Assembly: GCF_947504135.1 (NCBI RefSeq)
Contig: NZ_CANNGG010000001.1
Coordinates: forward strand, 496,001 to 560,000
Origin: an uncultured Tenacibaculum sp.
GTDB lineage: Bacteria > Bacteroidota > Bacteroidia > Flavobacteriales > Flavobacteriaceae
Length of the DNA: 64,000 nt
Direction of reading: 5' to 3'
The position numbers and the translations under genes were made by a program. Below are positions 28,185 through 36,936 of this stretch, piece after piece. The notes beneath the pieces are model-generated. The model did no database searches and had not been told where the DNA came from. It was given only the letters and a program-made list of their open reading frames with translations. Position 1 is the first letter of the stretch. The number at the start of each line of letters is the position of its first letter.

Positions 28185-29594
28185 ATGAAAATAGAGCAAA
28201 TTTATACAGGTTGTTTAGCACAAGGAGCCTATTATATTGAAAGTAACGGAGAAGTAGCAATTATAGATCCATTACGTGAAGTAGATCCTTATATAAACAG
28301 AGCTGAAAAAGATGGCGCTAAAATCAAATATATTTTTGAAACGCATTTTCATGCAGATTTTGTAAGTGGTCACGTAACCCTTGCAGAAAAAACAGGAGCA
28401 ACGATTGTATATGGACCAACAGCGAAAACGAACTACGAGGCTCATATCGCAACAGATGGTGAAGTGTTTACGTTAGGTGATATTACCATTACCGTATTAC
28501 ATACACCAGGGCATACCATGGAAAGTGCTTCTTATTTGTTAAAAGATAAAGACGGAAAAAACCATGCAATTTTTAGTGGAGATACCTTATTCTTAGGAGA
28601 TGTAGGTCGTCCTGATTTAGCGCAAAAAGCAGCAAACTTAACACAAGAAGAATTAGCAGGATTGTTGTACGACAGTTTACGTACAAAAATTATGACGTTG
28701 GAAGATGAAGTAATCGTTTATCCAGCACACGGAGCAGGTTCAGCTTGTGGTAAGAATTTAAGTAAAGAAACAGTTGGAACGATTGGAGATCAAAAGAAAA
28801 CCAATTACGCATTGCGTGCAGACATGACCAAAGAGGAGTTTGTTAAAGAAGTAACAGACGGATTATTGCCTCCGCCTGAATATTTTCCTTTAAATGTAAA
28901 AATGAATAAGGAAGGATACCAATCTATCGATGAAGTTATTAAAAGCGGAGCAAAAGCTTTATCAGTAGAAGATTTTGAAAAAATAGCAAATGAAACAGAT
29001 GCGTTGGTATTAGATGTTCGTAATCAAGCAGAATTTATTCAAGGATTCATTCCGCAATCAATTTTTATTGGTTTAGGAGGAACATTTGCACCATGGGTAG
29101 GAGCCTTAATTAAAGATGTTACACAACCAATTTTATTAGTTACCCCTGAAGGACAAGAAGAAACGACGATTACACGTTTATCTCGTGTTGGTTTTGACAA
29201 TGTATTAGGGTATTTAGATGGAAGTTTTGATGCTTGGAAATCAGCAGGAAAAGAAGTAGATACCTTGCGTTCGGTTCCTGCAACTGTTTTAGCAGAAGAA
29301 CTTACAAAGGGAGCTCCAGTTTTTGATGTGCGTAAACCAGGAGAATATGCAAGTGAGCATATTATAGATGCACCAAGTACTCCGTTAGATTTCTTAAACG
29401 ATCATATTGAAGAGTTTCCAATAAAAGGAGATTTTTATGTGCATTGTGCAGGTGGATATCGTTCAGTAATTGCAGCATCTATTTTAAAAGCTAGAGGATT
29501 CCATAACATAATTGATGTTGCAGGTGGATATAAAGCAATTAAAGAAACTGATATTCCAAGGTCAGCAGCTGTTTGTCCATCAACTTTAAAATAA
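28185..29594 (+). CDS. CstB-like persulfide dioxygenase/sulfurtransferase (MBL + two rhodanese domains)
   Basis: A 469-residue three-domain protein. Residues 1-240: metallo-beta-lactamase fold of the ETHE1/persulfide dioxygenase type with THFHADFVSGH (H54, H56, D58), GDTLFLGDVGRPDL and YPAHGAGSACG. Residues about 260-350: a rhodanese fold whose active loop reads TPEGQEE (from 320) without cysteine, so it is catalytically dead. Residues about 360-460: an active rhodanese with C421 in HCAGGYRS. This arrangement matches CstB, which oxidises persulfides and makes thiosulfate. Its genes next door (SulP transporter, periplasmic rhodanese) support sulfide or persulfide detoxification. The function is inferred from architecture. 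Confidence 0.9.
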   Translation: MKIEQIYTGCLAQGAYYIESNGEVAIIDPLREVDPYINRAEKDGAKIKYIFETHFHADFVSGHVTLAEKTGATIVYGPTAKTNYEAHIATDGEVFTLGDITITVLHTPGHTMESASYLLKDKDGKNHAIFSGDTLFLGDVGRPDLAQKAANLTQEELAGLLYDSLRTKIMTLEDEVIVYPAHGAGSACGKNLSKETVGTIGDQKKTNYALRADMTKEEFVKEVTDGLLPPPEYFPLNVKMNKEGYQSIDEVIKSGAKALSVEDFEKIANETDALVLDVRNQAEFIQGFIPQSIFIGLGGTFAPWVGALIKDVTQPILLVTPEGQEETTITRLSRVGFDNVLGYLDGSFDAWKSAGKEVDTLRSVPATVLAEELTKGAPVFDVRKPGEYASEHIIDAPSTPLDFLNDHIEEFPIKGDFYVHCAGGYRSVIAASILKARGFHNIIDVAGGYKAIKETDIPRSAAVCPSTLK

Positions 29595-29599
29595 AAAGA

Positions 29600-29980
29600 A
29601 TGAAGAGAGGTGTATTTTTAGTAGGTTTATTTTTAACAGTAGTATTGTCGTGTAAACCTCAAACCAATGAGGCAAAAGATATCACGGTTGAAAACTTGCA
29701 GTTAGTTTTAGAAAACGAAGATAACGTACAGTTATTAGACGTTAGAACTCCACAAGAATGGGCAGAAGGAGTAATCAAAGATCCGATAAAAATAGATATT
29801 ACAGGAGATGACTTTGAAGGAAAGGTTTTAGAAAAGTTAGATAAATCGCAACCTGTATATATTTACTGTCGCTCAGGAGGTAGAAGTAAAAAAGCTACGG
29901 AACTCCTAGCTAAGAAAGGATACAAAGCCTACAATGTTCTAGGAGGAATTTTAGAATGGGAAGAAAAAAATAAAGAATAA
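29600..29980 (+). CDS. rhodanese-domain lipoprotein
   Basis: A 126-residue lipoprotein with lipobox VVLSC (C18) and a single rhodanese domain with catalytic C90 in YIYCRSGGRSKKA. It should sit in the periplasm and transfer sulfane sulfur between thiols. The start at 29600 is chosen because it gives the signal sequence; an earlier frame extension (29573) overlaps the previous gene. It is the last gene of the ruvB-SulP-CstB-rhodanese operon. Confidence 0.9.
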   Translation: MKRGVFLVGLFLTVVLSCKPQTNEAKDITVENLQLVLENEDNVQLLDVRTPQEWAEGVIKDPIKIDITGDDFEGKVLEKLDKSQPVYIYCRSGGRSKKATELLAKKGYKAYNVLGGILEWEEKNKE

Positions 29981-29981
29981 G

Positions 29982-30011
29982 AAAATCCCGAGCATTTGCT
30001 CGGGATTTTTT
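29982..30011 (+). terminator. terminator of the sulfur operon
   Basis: aaaatcccgagc (29982-29993) pairs with gctcgggatttt (29998-30009) around attt, then more T. Confidence 0.92.
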
Positions 30012-30043
30012 GTACATAGTGTTTTTACTTAATTACATATTCC

Positions 30044-30346
30044 TTATTTAAGTCGAAAATTTTGTGCCCGAATATTTTTTTCTTTTTCAAGTCCACTACA
30101 ATAATCAGAAATACATTTTTGTTTTTTAGTCGGAAGTAAAATATGGTCAAAAGTTTTTAAATCATTTCGATAAACTTTTTCCACAAGTTCATTTTCGTAA
30201 ACAATCCGGTTCACGATTTGATTTTTAGTCAATTTTTTTACATAATTCCATATGTCAATCGGCTCATTAATCTCCATTTCTGTAATGTCTGTCATTCCAT
30301 TGTCAAAGCTGTTTTTAAATTCAGTTTCTGTTAATTCTTGTGTCAT
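30044..30346 (-). CDS. hypothetical protein, 100 residues
   Basis: I do not recognise this protein. It is highly charged, with no signal peptide or membrane helix. It starts with an acidic segment (MTQELTETEFKNSFDNGMTDIT), has a central helical part (WNYVKKLTKNQIVNRIVYENELVEKVY), and ends with CISDYCSGLEKEKNIRAQNFRLK carrying two cysteines spaced CxxxxC. A minus-strand TAACTTCG (30404-30411) could be its -7 box. It stands alone between two terminators, so it is a monocistronic orphan gene. Its reading frame has normal codon use for this window. Confidence 0.55.
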   Translation of the reverse strand: MTQELTETEFKNSFDNGMTDITEMEINEPIDIWNYVKKLTKNQIVNRIVYENELVEKVYRNDLKTFDHILLPTKKQKCISDYCSGLEKEKNIRAQNFRLK

Positions 30347-30440
30347 TTAGGACAATGTGATTAAGGTTATGAGTTCGTCTTAATGATTTATATCTACCGA
30401 TAACGAAGTTAGTCTTTTAGAACTTAATTTTCAAGAGCAT

Positions 30441-30474
30441 AAAAAAACCGAGACAATTGTCTCGGTTTTTTGTT
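30441..30474 (-). terminator. terminator of the thiamine TBDR gene
   Basis: A palindrome centred on 30456 with arms aaaaaccgagacaa and ttgtctcggttttt, just below the TBDR stop on the minus strand. Confidence 0.88.
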
Positions 30475-30492
30475 TTTCTAGCATTTTTCCAC

Positions 30493-32844
30493 TTAAAACT
30501 TTAACGTTGCACCTACTAAAAAGTTTCTAGTAGCTTGCGGAAAGTATCCTTGGACTTCAAAAGAAGTTCCAGGAGTATCCCAAGTATTTAAATAGGTGTA
30601 TCCTCTATCAACATATTCTTTATCAAAAAGATTGTTTACCAATCCTGTAAAAACAATAGATTTAAAAACTTTGTTCATTTTTAATTCATAACTAACATTA
30701 AAATCACTAACGTAATAGCTATCTAGTTTAGAGGCTTCTGTGTTTGTGTTACTTAAATATTGTTCACCAACAAATTTAGACAGTAAAGCTAATTGTAGCC
30801 CTTTTGCAGGCTTATAAACCAAAGCATTTCCAGCAATAATATTAGGAGAAAAAGCAATATCCGTAGTTCCAATATTACGTTGAACACCATCACGATCTAA
30901 TATAAAATTGTTGATTTTATTACTACTTACCGTAAGATTTTGGTTAATGTTAAACTTGTCTGAAACGTTAAAATTAGCATCAATTTCTACTCCTAAACGG
31001 TAGCTATCTTTAACGTTTTCTCGTAAATATTCTCCAACATCATTCAGTCCACCTGTTTGAATTAATTGATTATCGTAAGACATATAGTAGATATTAGTAT
31101 TCAATTGAACTGTTTTATTGTGCAAACGCCATCCCAATTCAAAATCATCTAAGGTTTCATGTTGTACGTTGATACCGTTTTGAAAATCATCACGGTTCGG
31201 TTCTCTATTCGCACGCGCATACGATGCATAAATACTGTTCTCCTTATTGATAGTGTAAGTAACCCCTAGCTTAGGATTAAAGAAGCTAAACGAGGTATCA
31301 ATATTTAAAGGATTTCTATCAGAAGTTAATCCGCCGGTTGTATAATCAATAAATCTACCTTGTACATCAACAAAAGCTTTTAAATTATCAAAAACATTAA
31401 AAGTAGCTTTAGAAAAAACACTAAAATCATTCTTTTTAGCATCACTAAAATAGTAACGATCTCTAATGCTAGCACCATCTGCAAATTGTGTAGCCCAAAT
31501 AACTTCACCAAAATGATCTCCTGTATAATTACTATAAGAAGCACCAGAGATTAACTCGAATTTTTCAGTTTTATAAGTAACGTTAGCATTAGCTACATAA
31601 AAATCATTATCCAACCAACGACGAACGATAACATCGCTTCTGTCAACAATTACATTACCATAATCAACAGCATCTTTGTCCTCTTTAAACTGTTCAAAAT
31701 ATCCTTCTCCTTTGGTATAATTTAATCCAATATTGGTAGACCAGTTATCAGAGAGTTTCTCATTCCAGTGTAATTGGTAGTGATCTTGCCAATAATTATC
31801 AGTTTCGTTGTCATAGGTATACGGATTTTGACGACGGTTTTCTTGTAATTCCTCAGCGCTTAAACCATACCAAGCTTGGTACGTTCTTTCTTTTCCTCCA
31901 AAAGCTAAGACTTTAATCAACGTATTGTCATCTGTATAGCTACCTTGTAAGAAATACGATTTTAAATCGGTAAAAGCACGGTCAACATATCCGTCAGAAT
32001 AAATGTTAGACAAACGTCCTGCAAACTCAAAATGATCGTTTAGTTTTCCAGTAGTAAATTTTACGGTGTGCTTTCTTGTTCCGAACGAACCAAAAGCGTT
32101 TGAAATTTCTCCACCAGCTTCTTCTGAAACAGCATCGGTTAAGATGTTTAAACTAGCTCCAAAGGCTCCAGAACCGTTCGTAGACGTTCCTACACCACGC
32201 TGTAATTGTAAGCTTTGGGTTGATGAAGCAAAATCTCCCATATTCACCCAAAAAGTTCCATGACTTTCAGAGTCGTTGTATGGAATTCCGTTAATCGTAA
32301 CATTCACACGAGAAGCATCCGAACCACGTACGCGAATATAAGTATAACCAACACCCGCACCTGCATCTGAAGATGAAGTTACCGAAGGTAAGTAGTTTAG
32401 TAATACAGGAATATCCTGTCCTAAATTACGCTTTTCTATTTCTTGTTTGCTAAGGTTAGAGTGTGTTACAGGCGCATCTGCTTTTACACGAACAGCAGAA
32501 ACTAGTACTTCATCTAACACTGTTTCGTTAGAAATTAATTGAAAGGTAATTTGTTGGTTGTTGGTAAGTTCAACTTCTTGCGAAGTACTTTTAAATCCTA
32601 CATAAGAGACCTCAATAGTATGCGTTCCTTTGGTTAAGTTTAATTTGAATTTACCATTAAAGTCGGTTGAAGTTCCTTTGGTTTGATTTCTAACAGCAAC
32701 GGTTGCACCCACTAAAGGTTCTTGATTTTCATCAACTACTTTACCAGATAAAATAAACGTTTGTGCGCTCGTTGTTAATGTTGTGAATACTACGAGTAAA
32801 AAAGTTACTATCTTCACTTTTTTATGAAAAGACATCGGTCCCAT
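30493..32844 (-). CDS. TonB-dependent receptor under a TPP riboswitch (probable thiamine-compound importer)
   Basis: A 783-residue outer-membrane receptor. Signal peptide (cleavage at TSAQ), carboxypeptidase-regulatory-like domain at about 30-115 (SGKVVDENQEPLVGATVAV), plug at about 120-240 (VRVKADAPVTHSNLSKQEIEKRNLG; RGSDASRVNVTINGIPYNDSESHGTFWVN), then a 22-strand-type barrel ending ATLKF with the terminal aromatic residue. Its leader carries a clear TPP riboswitch, so expression should fall when thiamine pyrophosphate is plentiful. TPP-regulated TBDRs in Bacteroidota have been predicted to import thiamine or precursors. The start could also be the ATG at 32835. Confidence 0.93.
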   Translation of the reverse strand: MGPMSFHKKVKIVTFLLVVFTTLTTSAQTFILSGKVVDENQEPLVGATVAVRNQTKGTSTDFNGKFKLNLTKGTHTIEVSYVGFKSTSQEVELTNNQQITFQLISNETVLDEVLVSAVRVKADAPVTHSNLSKQEIEKRNLGQDIPVLLNYLPSVTSSSDAGAGVGYTYIRVRGSDASRVNVTINGIPYNDSESHGTFWVNMGDFASSTQSLQLQRGVGTSTNGSGAFGASLNILTDAVSEEAGGEISNAFGSFGTRKHTVKFTTGKLNDHFEFAGRLSNIYSDGYVDRAFTDLKSYFLQGSYTDDNTLIKVLAFGGKERTYQAWYGLSAEELQENRRQNPYTYDNETDNYWQDHYQLHWNEKLSDNWSTNIGLNYTKGEGYFEQFKEDKDAVDYGNVIVDRSDVIVRRWLDNDFYVANANVTYKTEKFELISGASYSNYTGDHFGEVIWATQFADGASIRDRYYFSDAKKNDFSVFSKATFNVFDNLKAFVDVQGRFIDYTTGGLTSDRNPLNIDTSFSFFNPKLGVTYTINKENSIYASYARANREPNRDDFQNGINVQHETLDDFELGWRLHNKTVQLNTNIYYMSYDNQLIQTGGLNDVGEYLRENVKDSYRLGVEIDANFNVSDKFNINQNLTVSSNKINNFILDRDGVQRNIGTTDIAFSPNIIAGNALVYKPAKGLQLALLSKFVGEQYLSNTNTEASKLDSYYVSDFNVSYELKMNKVFKSIVFTGLVNNLFDKEYVDRGYTYLNTWDTPGTSFEVQGYFPQATRNFLVGATLKF

Positions 32845-32911
32845 TTATAAAAACAAAATCGAATAAAAAGAGGTAATTATTCTTTAGTTAAAAATTGAAT
32901 AATTAAAATTT

Positions 32912-32972
32912 ATCATTACGAGGAGTTTACGACTAAGTAATCTTTTCTTCAGTAAACAAGTTTCTCGTAATA
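32912..32972 (-). repeat. REP-like inverted repeat between the TPP aptamer and the TBDR start
   Basis: attacgag (32915-32922) and ctcgtaat (32964-32971) are perfect 8-base arms around a 41-base loop. The left half (cattacgaggagtttacgactaagtaatc) resembles the left arms of the elements at 37494 and 37592. It sits where the riboswitch expression platform is expected. Confidence 0.55.
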
Positions 32973-32998
32973 ATTGGTTTCCAAATGGCGATTATCGC

Positions 32999-33142
32999 CT
33001 CCCTAAACAGCATTACCTGTTCCAGGTTCGTTGGGTATGATCTCAGCCTGAATTTAATTATGAATTATAAATGATTAATTACAAATTATTTTAATAATCA
33101 AAATTCGTAATTCCACAATTCGTAATTCAAATAAGGCACCCC
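32999..33142 (-). promoter_or_regulatory. TPP (thiamine pyrophosphate) riboswitch
   Basis: Read on the minus strand the conserved blocks come in order: ggggtgcc (33142-33135), ggctgagat (33048-33040) with catacccaacgaacctg following, then gaacaggtaatgctgttta and ggga ending near 33000. These are the P2, P3, P4/J and P5/P1 blocks of the TPP (THI-box) aptamer. An 86-base AT-rich segment between ggggtgcc and ggctgagat replaces the usual short P3 extension; it contains a long imperfect hairpin and two copies of aattcgtaatt (33102-33112, 33117-33127). The leader runs to the TBDR at 32844. Confidence 0.95.
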
Positions 33143-33157
33143 TTTATGAGAACAGTG

Positions 33158-33165
33158 CAAAGGTA
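33158..33165 (-). promoter_or_regulatory. -7 box of the riboswitch transcript
   Basis: Minus-strand TACCTTTG matches TAnnTTTG. Transcription would start about 7 bases further, at 33151, directly before the first aptamer base at 33142, a good geometric fit. No consensus -33 box is seen. Confidence 0.55.
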
Positions 33166-33334
33166 AATATGAAATATGAATTAAGCGGGATAAATAGCGG
33201 GTTTTTCTAGGCTTGTTTATAAAAGAACAAGAAGTTATTAAGTAAATAAAAAAACATTCTAGCCAATTTATAGATTTAACTCAATGCATTCCATTGTAAT
33301 TTTAATATTTTAGTGGTGAAAATATCAGACATTT

Positions 33335-33820
33335 ATGAGTAAACCTTTTAAAACGAGCGTTAATAAAACGCATGATTTTGACTTTACTGAAGCGCAAATA
33401 GAGGCGTTAGACATAGTAGAAAAATCACAAAATAACTACCACGTACTTGATGATAACCAATCGTATCAAGCTACCATACTTCAAACAAATTTCAACAAAA
33501 AAACATACACCATTCAAATCAACGGAAACACCTATGAGGTGAATATTTCTAACGAATTAGATATGTTGATTGATGAATTAGGTTTAGAAGTAGCTGCAGA
33601 GAAAAAAGAAAACGATATCAAGGCACCAATGCCTGGGTTAATTGTTTCTGTTGATGTTGAAATTGGTCAAGAAGTAAAAGAAGGTGATGGAATTTTGGTA
33701 TTAGAAGCCATGAAAATGGAGAATACTTTACAAGCACCAAGAGACGGAGTCGTAAAATCGATAGCGGTTCAAGCAGGAGACAAGGTAGAAAAGAATACGG
33801 TTTTAATAGAAATGGAATAA
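33335..33820 (+). CDS. biotin carboxyl carrier protein subunit
   Basis: A 161-residue protein with a C-terminal biotinyl domain (about 95-161) carrying the biotinylation motif EAMKMENTLQAP, where the lysine receives biotin. The N-terminal 90 residues (DFTEAQIEALDIVEKSQNNYHVL; YEVNISNEL) match the small subunit found beside AccC in Bacteroidota. It stands one base before accC and 1.5 kb before the carboxyltransferase gene, giving a complete biotin-dependent acyl-CoA carboxylase of the propionyl/acetyl-CoA type. Confidence 0.9.
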   Translation: MSKPFKTSVNKTHDFDFTEAQIEALDIVEKSQNNYHVLDDNQSYQATILQTNFNKKTYTIQINGNTYEVNISNELDMLIDELGLEVAAEKKENDIKAPMPGLIVSVDVEIGQEVKEGDGILVLEAMKMENTLQAPRDGVVKSIAVQAGDKVEKNTVLIEME

Positions 33821-33821
33821 T

Positions 33822-35258
33822 ATGAAAAAGATATTAGTAGCAAATAGAGGAGAAATTGCCTTGCGTGTAATGCGTACAGCAAAAAAGATGGGAATTAAAA
33901 CGGTAGCAGTTTTTTCTGAAGCAGACAGAAATTCACCACACGTAACTTTCGCAGACGAAGCAGTATGTATTGGTCCTGCACCATCCAATCAATCGTATTT
34001 ATTAGGAGATAAAATTATTGAAGTAGCGAAAGAGTTAGATGTAGATGGAATTCACCCAGGATACGGATTTTTAAGTGAAAATGCAGCCTTTGGAGAAGCC
34101 GTAGCAAAATCAGGAATTGTATTTATAGGTCCAAAAACTCATGCTATTGAAGTAATGGGAAGTAAATTGGCAGCAAAAGATGCAGTAAAAGCCTATGATA
34201 TTCCGATGGTTCCAGGTATTGATGAAGCGGTAACCGATGTAGAATATGCATCGAAAGTAGCAAATGAAATTGGGTATCCGATTTTGATTAAAGCTTCAGC
34301 AGGAGGTGGAGGAAAAGGAATGCGTGTTGTTGAAAAAGAAGCAGATATCAAAGAACAAATGCAGCGTGCAATTTCAGAGGCAGAATCAGCTTTTGGAGAT
34401 GGTTCTGTATTTATAGAAAAATATGTAGGATCACCACGTCATATCGAAATCCAAGTGTTGGCAGATGCTCACGGAAACGTAGTACACTTATTTGAACGCG
34501 AATGTTCGGTACAACGTCGCCACCAAAAAGTAGTAGAAGAAGCACCATCAAGTGTGTTGACTCCAGAAATTAGAGAAGCCATGGGAGCCGCAGCAGTAAG
34601 AGTTGCGAAAGCCTGTGATTATTTAGGAGCAGGAACCGTAGAGTTTTTATTAGATGAAAACAAGAACTTCTATTTCCTAGAAATGAATACACGTTTGCAA
34701 GTAGAGCATCCAGTTACGGAACTCATTACGGGAGTAGACTTGGTAGAACAACAAATAAAAATAGCAAGAGGAGAGGAGCTATCATTCACACAAGAAGACT
34801 TGCAAATTAACGGACACGCGCTAGAGTTACGTGTATATGCAGAAGATCCGTTAGACAATTTTGCTCCGAGTATTGGAGTGTTGGAAACCTACCAACATCC
34901 GAAAGGAGAAAATATTCGTGTAGATGATGGTTTTGAAGAAGGAATGGAAATTCCTATTTATTACGACCCGATGATTTCTAAATTGATTACCTACGGAAAT
35001 ACGCGCGAAGAAGCTATTGAGTTAATGAAACAAGCGATTAGTAACTACAAAGTAAAAGGAATAGAAACTACGTTGCCGTTCGGAAAGTTCGTATGCGAAC
35101 ACGAAGCTTTCACCTCAGGGAATTTCGATACTCATTTTGTAAAGAAATATTACACACCTGAGTTGTTAGAAGCAGGATATGAAAAAGAAGCGAAGATTGC
35201 TGCACAAGTAGCTTTACAGCAGTATTTAAAAGAACAACGTATTTTAAAAACTTGTTAA
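33822..35258 (+). CDS. accC: biotin carboxylase
   Basis: A 478-residue ATP-grasp enzyme that carboxylates biotin with bicarbonate and ATP. Visible motifs: KILVANRGEIALRVMRTAKKMGI, IHPGYGFLSENAAF, KASAGGGGKGMRVV (glycine-rich ATP loop), EMNTRLQVEHPVTE (catalytic). Length is slightly above that of E. coli AccC. Its stop lies 133 bases before the carboxyltransferase gene; a structured repeat fills the gap. Confidence 0.96.
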   Translation: MKKILVANRGEIALRVMRTAKKMGIKTVAVFSEADRNSPHVTFADEAVCIGPAPSNQSYLLGDKIIEVAKELDVDGIHPGYGFLSENAAFGEAVAKSGIVFIGPKTHAIEVMGSKLAAKDAVKAYDIPMVPGIDEAVTDVEYASKVANEIGYPILIKASAGGGGKGMRVVEKEADIKEQMQRAISEAESAFGDGSVFIEKYVGSPRHIEIQVLADAHGNVVHLFERECSVQRRHQKVVEEAPSSVLTPEIREAMGAAAVRVAKACDYLGAGTVEFLLDENKNFYFLEMNTRLQVEHPVTELITGVDLVEQQIKIARGEELSFTQEDLQINGHALELRVYAEDPLDNFAPSIGVLETYQHPKGENIRVDDGFEEGMEIPIYYDPMISKLITYGNTREEAIELMKQAISNYKVKGIETTLPFGKFVCEHEAFTSGNFDTHFVKKYYTPELLEAGYEKEAKIAAQVALQQYLKEQRILKTC

Positions 35259-35268
35259 TACATAATTT

Positions 35269-35376
35269 GCGTTAGGGATTGCAGCGGCATCCTTTTGTTG
35301 TCAGTTCGAGTTTGCGAAGCAAGTATCGAGAACCAACAAAAGATATAGCGGAAAGCCCGACCCTTGGGGAACGCCC
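35269..35376 (+). repeat. structured intergenic repeat or RNA element inside the acc operon
   Basis: Ends gcgtt (35269-35273) and aacgc (35370-35374) are complementary. Next to them lie agggattgcagcggcatcc and gatatagcggaaagcccgac. An inner stem ttttgttg (35293-35300) / caacaaaa (35334-35341) encloses ttgc-gaa-gcaa (35312-35322). The arrangement of conserved-looking ends with a variable insert resembles dispersed intergenic elements that I remember from other flavobacterial genomes. Confidence 0.5.
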
Positions 35377-35391
35377 AAAAAAAGAATATAG

Positions 35392-36933
35392 ATGAAATCT
35401 AAAATAGAAGAATTACAACATAAACTTACCGAAGCAAAGTTAGGAGGCGGACAACAACGCATCGACCGTCATCATCAAAAAGGAAAATTAACCGCTCGTG
35501 AGCGCATCGATTATTTCTTAGATGAAGGTTCTTTTGAAGAAGTAGGCATTTTAGTAACTCATAGAACCACCGATTTCGGAATGGAAAATCAGAAGTTTTA
35601 TGGTGACGGAGTGGTAACAGGATACGGAACTGTAAACGGACGCTTAGTGTACGTGTTTGCACAAGACTTTACGGTATTTGGAGGTTCATTATCAGAAACA
35701 CATGCAGAAAAAATCTGTAAGATTATGGATTTAGCGGTAAAAGTAGGAGCACCATTAATCGGATTGAACGATTCTGGTGGAGCACGTATTCAAGAAGGAG
35801 TACGTTCGTTAGGTGGTTATGCCGATATTTTTTACAGAAACGTACAAGCATCAGGAGTAATCCCACAAATATCTGCGATTATGGGACCTTGTGCGGGTGG
35901 AGCAGTATATTCACCAGCCATGACCGATTTTACCGTTATGGTAGAAAACTCAAGTTATATGTTTGTTACGGGACCCAACGTAGTAAAAACAGTAACCAAT
36001 GAAGAAGTAACTTCAGAAGAGTTAGGAGGAGCAAGTACGCATGCAACCAAATCGGGAGTTACACATTTAACGGCTGCAAATGATGTACAATGTTTGGAAG
36101 ATATCAAAACATTGTTGAGTTATATGCCACAAAATAATCAAGAAACTACAGCAAAATTACCATTTGAATTAGGCGATGAAATAAGAGAAGAGTTAGCCAA
36201 TATAGTTCCAGATAATGCGAACAAACCGTACGATATGCGTGCCGTAATTGACGGTATTGCCGATGCGGATTCATTTTTTGAAATCCATAAAGATTACGCC
36301 GATAATATCGTAGTTGGATTTGCGCGTTTAGGAGGAAGAAGTGTGGGGGTTGTTGCCAACCAACCGATGAGTTTAGCAGGGTGTTTGGATGTAAACAGTT
36401 CTAAAAAAGCAGCACGATTTACCCGTTTTTGTGATTGTTTTAATATTCCGTTATTGGTATTGGTAGATGTACCAGGGTTTTTACCAGGAACTGACCAAGA
36501 ATGGAATGCTATTATTACCAACGGAGCAAAATTATTGTATGCATTGAGTGAAGCTACCGTGCCAAGAGTAAGTGTAATTACCCGTAAAGCCTATGGTGGA
36601 GCGTATGACGTAATGAACTCAAAACATATTGGAGCAGACATGAACTTTGCATGGCCTAGTGCAGAAATTGCGGTAATGGGAGCCAAAGGAGCGAGTGAAA
36701 TTATCTTTAAAAAGGAAATTGCAGAAGCTGACGACCACGAAGCGAAACTTGCTGAAAAGGAAGCAGAGTATGCTGATAAATTTGCGAATCCTTACCGAGC
36801 AGCAGAACGCGGATTTGTAGATGAGGTAATTTTACCACAAGACACCCGTAGAAAACTAATCAAAGCTTTTGCAATGTTAGAGGGTAAAAAAGTAGAAAGA
36901 CCTAATAGAAAACACGGGAATATTCCGTTGTAA
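35392..36933 (+). CDS. acyl-CoA carboxylase carboxyltransferase subunit (PccB type)
   Basis: A 513-residue carboxyltransferase with two crotonase-like halves. The oxyanion segments [38 protein letters not shown] and (second half) [33 protein letters not shown] are all present. It moves the carboxyl group from biotin to an acyl-CoA, most likely propionyl-CoA or acetyl-CoA, in partnership with the two upstream genes; substrate is uncertain. Its transcription probably ends at a hairpin located in the convergent arfB gene. Confidence 0.94.
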   Translation: MKSKIEELQHKLTEAKLGGGQQRIDRHHQKGKLTARERIDYFLDEGSFEEVGILVTHRTTDFGMENQKFYGDGVVTGYGTVNGRLVYVFAQDFTVFGGSLSETHAEKICKIMDLAVKVGAPLIGLNDSGGARIQEGVRSLGGYADIFYRNVQASGVIPQISAIMGPCAGGAVYSPAMTDFTVMVENSSYMFVTGPNVVKTVTNEEVTSEELGGASTHATKSGVTHLTAANDVQCLEDIKTLLSYMPQNNQETTAKLPFELGDEIREELANIVPDNANKPYDMRAVIDGIADADSFFEIHKDYADNIVVGFARLGGRSVGVVANQPMSLAGCLDVNSSKKAARFTRFCDCFNIPLLVLVDVPGFLPGTDQEWNAIITNGAKLLYALSEATVPRVSVITRKAYGGAYDVMNSKHIGADMNFAWPSAEIAVMGAKGASEIIFKKEIAEADDHEAKLAEKEAEYADKFANPYRAAERGFVDEVILPQDTRRKLIKAFAMLEGKKVERPNRKHGNIPL

Positions 36934-36936
36934 TAA

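Noticed and set aside
28980..29270. Frame damage suspected in the first rhodanese domain because its active-site cysteine is missing
   Set aside because: The frame is intact and the central rhodanese of CstB-type proteins is normally cysteine-free.
30355..30420. Possible integron attC-like site (ataacg...gttag) beside the orphan gene
   Set aside because: The core sites do not match RYYYAAC/GTTRRRY and no integrase or further cassettes are present.
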